Shown here piece by piece: positions 62,238 to 64,000 of a DNA stretch of 64,000 nucleotides (positions are counted from its first letter, which is position 1; every line of letters starts with the position of its first letter). The stretch covers positions 1,922,001 through 1,986,000 of the forward strand of contig NZ_CP192511.1 of assembly GCF_050613185.1 (NCBI RefSeq), in the 5' to 3' direction. Source of the stretch: Chelonobacter sp050613185. GTDB lineage: Bacteria; Pseudomonadota; Gammaproteobacteria; Enterobacterales; Pasteurellaceae. The position numbers and the translations under genes are program-made. A model generated the notes under the pieces. That model was not told where the DNA came from and searched no databases. It saw only the letters and a list, made by a program, of their open reading frames with translations.

Positions 62238-62963
62238 ATGATTAAGCGGCTTAGAAAACGCTTTGGGCGCAGCCAATGGCGGCAACGGTTATGCAAATGG
62301 GCTTGGCGTTTTGTCCTGTTCGGGCTGGTGCTGACCGCACTTTTACGGGTTGTGCCGCTGCCGTTTTCCGCCTATATGGCGCAACAGCAGCTTTCCCACT
62401 GGCTGCGTGCCGATTTTTCCTATCGGCTAAAATACGATTGGGTCGGTCTCGACAAGATCAGCTGGCAAATGCAAATGGCGGTGATTGCCGCCGAAGATCA
62501 ACGCTTTGATCAACACTTCGGCTTGGATTTTGACGCGATCCGGTCTGCGTTGGATGATAACGCCAATTCAAATCGCACGCGCGGCGGTTCGACCATTTCA
62601 CAGCAAACTGCCAAGAATCTCTATTTATGGCACGGACAGAGTTGGCTGCGCAAAGGGATTGAAGTGCCGGTTACTTTGTTGCTCGAAACGTTGTGGAATA
62701 AAAAACGGATTTTAGAAGTGTATCTGAATATCGCTGAATTTGGCGACGGTATTTTCGGGGTGGAAGCTGCGGCACGACATTATTTCAACAAATCGGCGGT
62801 ACAGCTGAATCTCAACGAAGCCGCGCTATTGGCGGCAGTGTTGCCCAATCCGATCGTATATAAAGTCAATAAACCGTCGGCAACGTTGCAACGTAAACAA
62901 CTGTGGATTATGCGCCAGATTAATGCTTTGGGCGGCAAGGCATTTTTAAAGAAACTGTCCTAA
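62238..62963 (+). CDS. mtgA: Monofunctional biosynthetic peptidoglycan transglycosylase
   Basis: 241 residues from ATG 62238; GTG 62235, directly after the trpR stop, is possible. MtgA polymerises lipid II into glycan. One N-terminal membrane span (about 22-42) is followed by a GT51 domain: VIAAEDQRFDQHFGLDFDAI with the catalytic Glu, RGGSTISQQTAKNLYLW, RKGIEVPVTLLLE and EVYLNIAEFGDGIFGVEAAA. Directly downstream of trpR with no clear ribosome site, suggesting coupling. Confidence 0.95.
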   Translation: MIKRLRKRFGRSQWRQRLCKWAWRFVLFGLVLTALLRVVPLPFSAYMAQQQLSHWLRADFSYRLKYDWVGLDKISWQMQMAVIAAEDQRFDQHFGLDFDAIRSALDDNANSNRTRGGSTISQQTAKNLYLWHGQSWLRKGIEVPVTLLLETLWNKKRILEVYLNIAEFGDGIFGVEAAARHYFNKSAVQLNLNEAALLAAVLPNPIVYKVNKPSATLQRKQLWIMRQINALGGKAFLKKLS

Positions 62964-63051
62964 TCGAAAATAAGCTAAAGGACACGAACTTTCGCAAAAA
63001 TTCACACTCTAAATTGCATTCTTTATTTTTATTAATACTAAAGGCAACTAA

Positions 63052-64000
63052 ATGTCTCATCTTAAAAAATTTTTCGGACCGCTGTATCCCGCGGTCATCT
63101 TCTTTTTTGTTAATCTGATTATCCTTTCCCTTAGCCGTATCGGGCTTGCCGTGTGGCAGCACGAGCGGGTAAGTGCGGTCGACGGTTGGACGGAATTGCT
63201 GTTGCAAGGCGTGCGGATTGACATTGTGGCGCTGTGTTGGTTGTTTGGCTTGTTTGCGCTGTTAAGCGTATTGCTGATTTCCGATAATAAATTGGGGCGT
63301 GCCTATTTGTGGCTGTTGCGCGTGGTGCTGACGGCGGGCAGCGTGTTCATTCTGTTTATGGAGGCTTCAACGCCGGATTTTATCGCGACCTACGATTTCC
63401 GCCCGAACCGCCTGTTTATCGAATATTTGGTCAATCCGAAAGAAGTGTTCACCATGTTGGCGAACGGGCATTTGTTGTCGTTGGTGTCGGTTCCGGCGCT
63501 GTCGATTGCGCTGACCTGGTTGTATTGGCGCTTGGCAAAACGCGTGACCACAAATTTACATGATTTCCGTTGGCGTTTTCGTCCGCTGATCGCCCTGTTG
63601 GTGGCGGGATTAGTGTTTATCGGTGCGCGCTCCAGTTTACAACATCGCGGGATCAATCCGTCAATGGTGGCGTTTTCTTCCGATGGTTTGGTCAATTCGC
63701 TGGTGCTGAACTCCGGCTATTCGGTGTTGTTTGCATTGCAGCAGATGAAAGATGAAGATAAATCCTCGGAAACTTACGGCAAAATGCCGTTTGATGAAGT
63801 GTTACACACCCTGAAAACCTCGCGTGGCAGGGCGGACGGCGACTATCTTAACTCGGATATTCCGACCTTAACCTTTAACCAAGCCAGCTATCAAGGTAAG
63901 CCGAAAAACATCGTGATTATCTTGCAAGAAAGCTTGGGAGCACAATTTATCGGCACGCTCGGTGGCAAACCCCTTTCCCCGCACTTTGATCAACTTGCGC
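63052..64000 (+). CDS. LtaS/sulfatase-fold membrane protein (3' truncated by the window)
   Basis: 316 codons, open to the window edge. About five N-terminal membrane spans (first about 12-32, then near 55, 85, 135 and 175) are followed by an extracytoplasmic domain beginning NIVIILQESLGAQFIGTLGG, the first metal-binding motif of alkaline-phosphatase-superfamily enzymes of the LtaS/phosphoethanolamine-transferase type. The catalytic Thr region lies beyond the edge. AAGG precedes ATG 63052. It may transfer phosphoglycerol or phosphoethanolamine to an envelope glycan; the substrate is not known. Confidence 0.85.
   Translation, partial: MSHLKKFFGPLYPAVIFFFVNLIILSLSRIGLAVWQHERVSAVDGWTELLLQGVRIDIVALCWLFGLFALLSVLLISDNKLGRAYLWLLRVVLTAGSVFILFMEASTPDFIATYDFRPNRLFIEYLVNPKEVFTMLANGHLLSLVSVPALSIALTWLYWRLAKRVTTNLHDFRWRFRPLIALLVAGLVFIGARSSLQHRGINPSMVAFSSDGLVNSLVLNSGYSVLFALQQMKDEDKSSETYGKMPFDEVLHTLKTSRGRADGDYLNSDIPTLTFNQASYQGKPKNIVIILQESLGAQFIGTLGGKPLSPHFDQLA

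Overview
The window comes from a gammaproteobacterium of the family Pasteurellaceae. Nearly every gene carries the Haemophilus-type DNA uptake signal core AAGTGCGGT (or its complement), both inside genes and as inverted pairs at gene ends. Gene orders also match my memory of the Haemophilus influenzae chromosome: mltA-tcdA-znuA, slt-trpR-mtgA, lolCDE-aroG and rsmI/lpoA-yraN-diaA-dolP. Base composition looks richer in G+C than H. influenzae, so a relative with Haemophilus-type uptake signals (Aggregatibacter, Necropsobacter or similar) fits better. The species cannot be fixed by eye.

Layout. 1-2817: a surface-receptor cluster made of the tail of a TonB-dependent receptor, a TbpB-like surface lipoprotein and a Slam translocator. 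2890-9033: leftward envelope and metabolism genes (prs, ispE, lolB, dolP, diaA, yraN, lpoA), divergent from rsmI. 9985-13206: kdsC, kdsD, RNase P RNA, tesB, 4.5S RNA. 13367-19747: a four-gene efflux operon (HlyD-like adaptor, double-ATPase/permease fusion of RbbA type, second ABC-2 permease, outer-membrane factor). 19929-24220: hemA, prfA, prmC, sirB1-like. 24308-28454: hydroxyacid dehydrogenase and lolCDE. 28455-31532: TrpR-type operator, palindromic repeat element, aroG, a 72-codon ORF and a DUF711 gene. 31620-35878: afuCBA hexose-phosphate transporter with a CRP site. 36091-43622: apbC, metG, cra, ettA, caxA and tRNA-Asn. 43773-50365: DnaA-box cluster, uvrB, second palindromic element, hrpA. 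50429-56389: ycaO, a YegP-like protein, an unknown membrane protein, fbp, mpl and a cold-shock gene. 56523-64000: tRNA-fMet, mltA, tcdA, znuA, slt, trpR, mtgA and the start of an LtaS-like sulfatase-fold gene.

Themes. Lipoprotein sorting and envelope upkeep dominate: LolB, LolCDE, LpoA, DolP, MltA, Slt, MtgA, Kdo synthesis and Slam. TrpR is encoded here, and operator-like palindromes lie in front of both trpR and aroG, so a small Trp-responsive circuit can be read from the window. CRP-like sites lie in front of afuA and the cold-shock gene; Cra is encoded nearby.

The least ordinary structure is a 106-bp element present twice (28545-28650 and 46245-46350). Each copy has perfect 25-bp terminal inverted repeats, each arm is itself a hairpin, and the 56-bp interior carries two uptake signals in direct orientation. 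The arms differ between copies at two positions that are matched by complementary changes in the partner arm. I found no phage, integrase, transposase gene, CRISPR array or rRNA operon.
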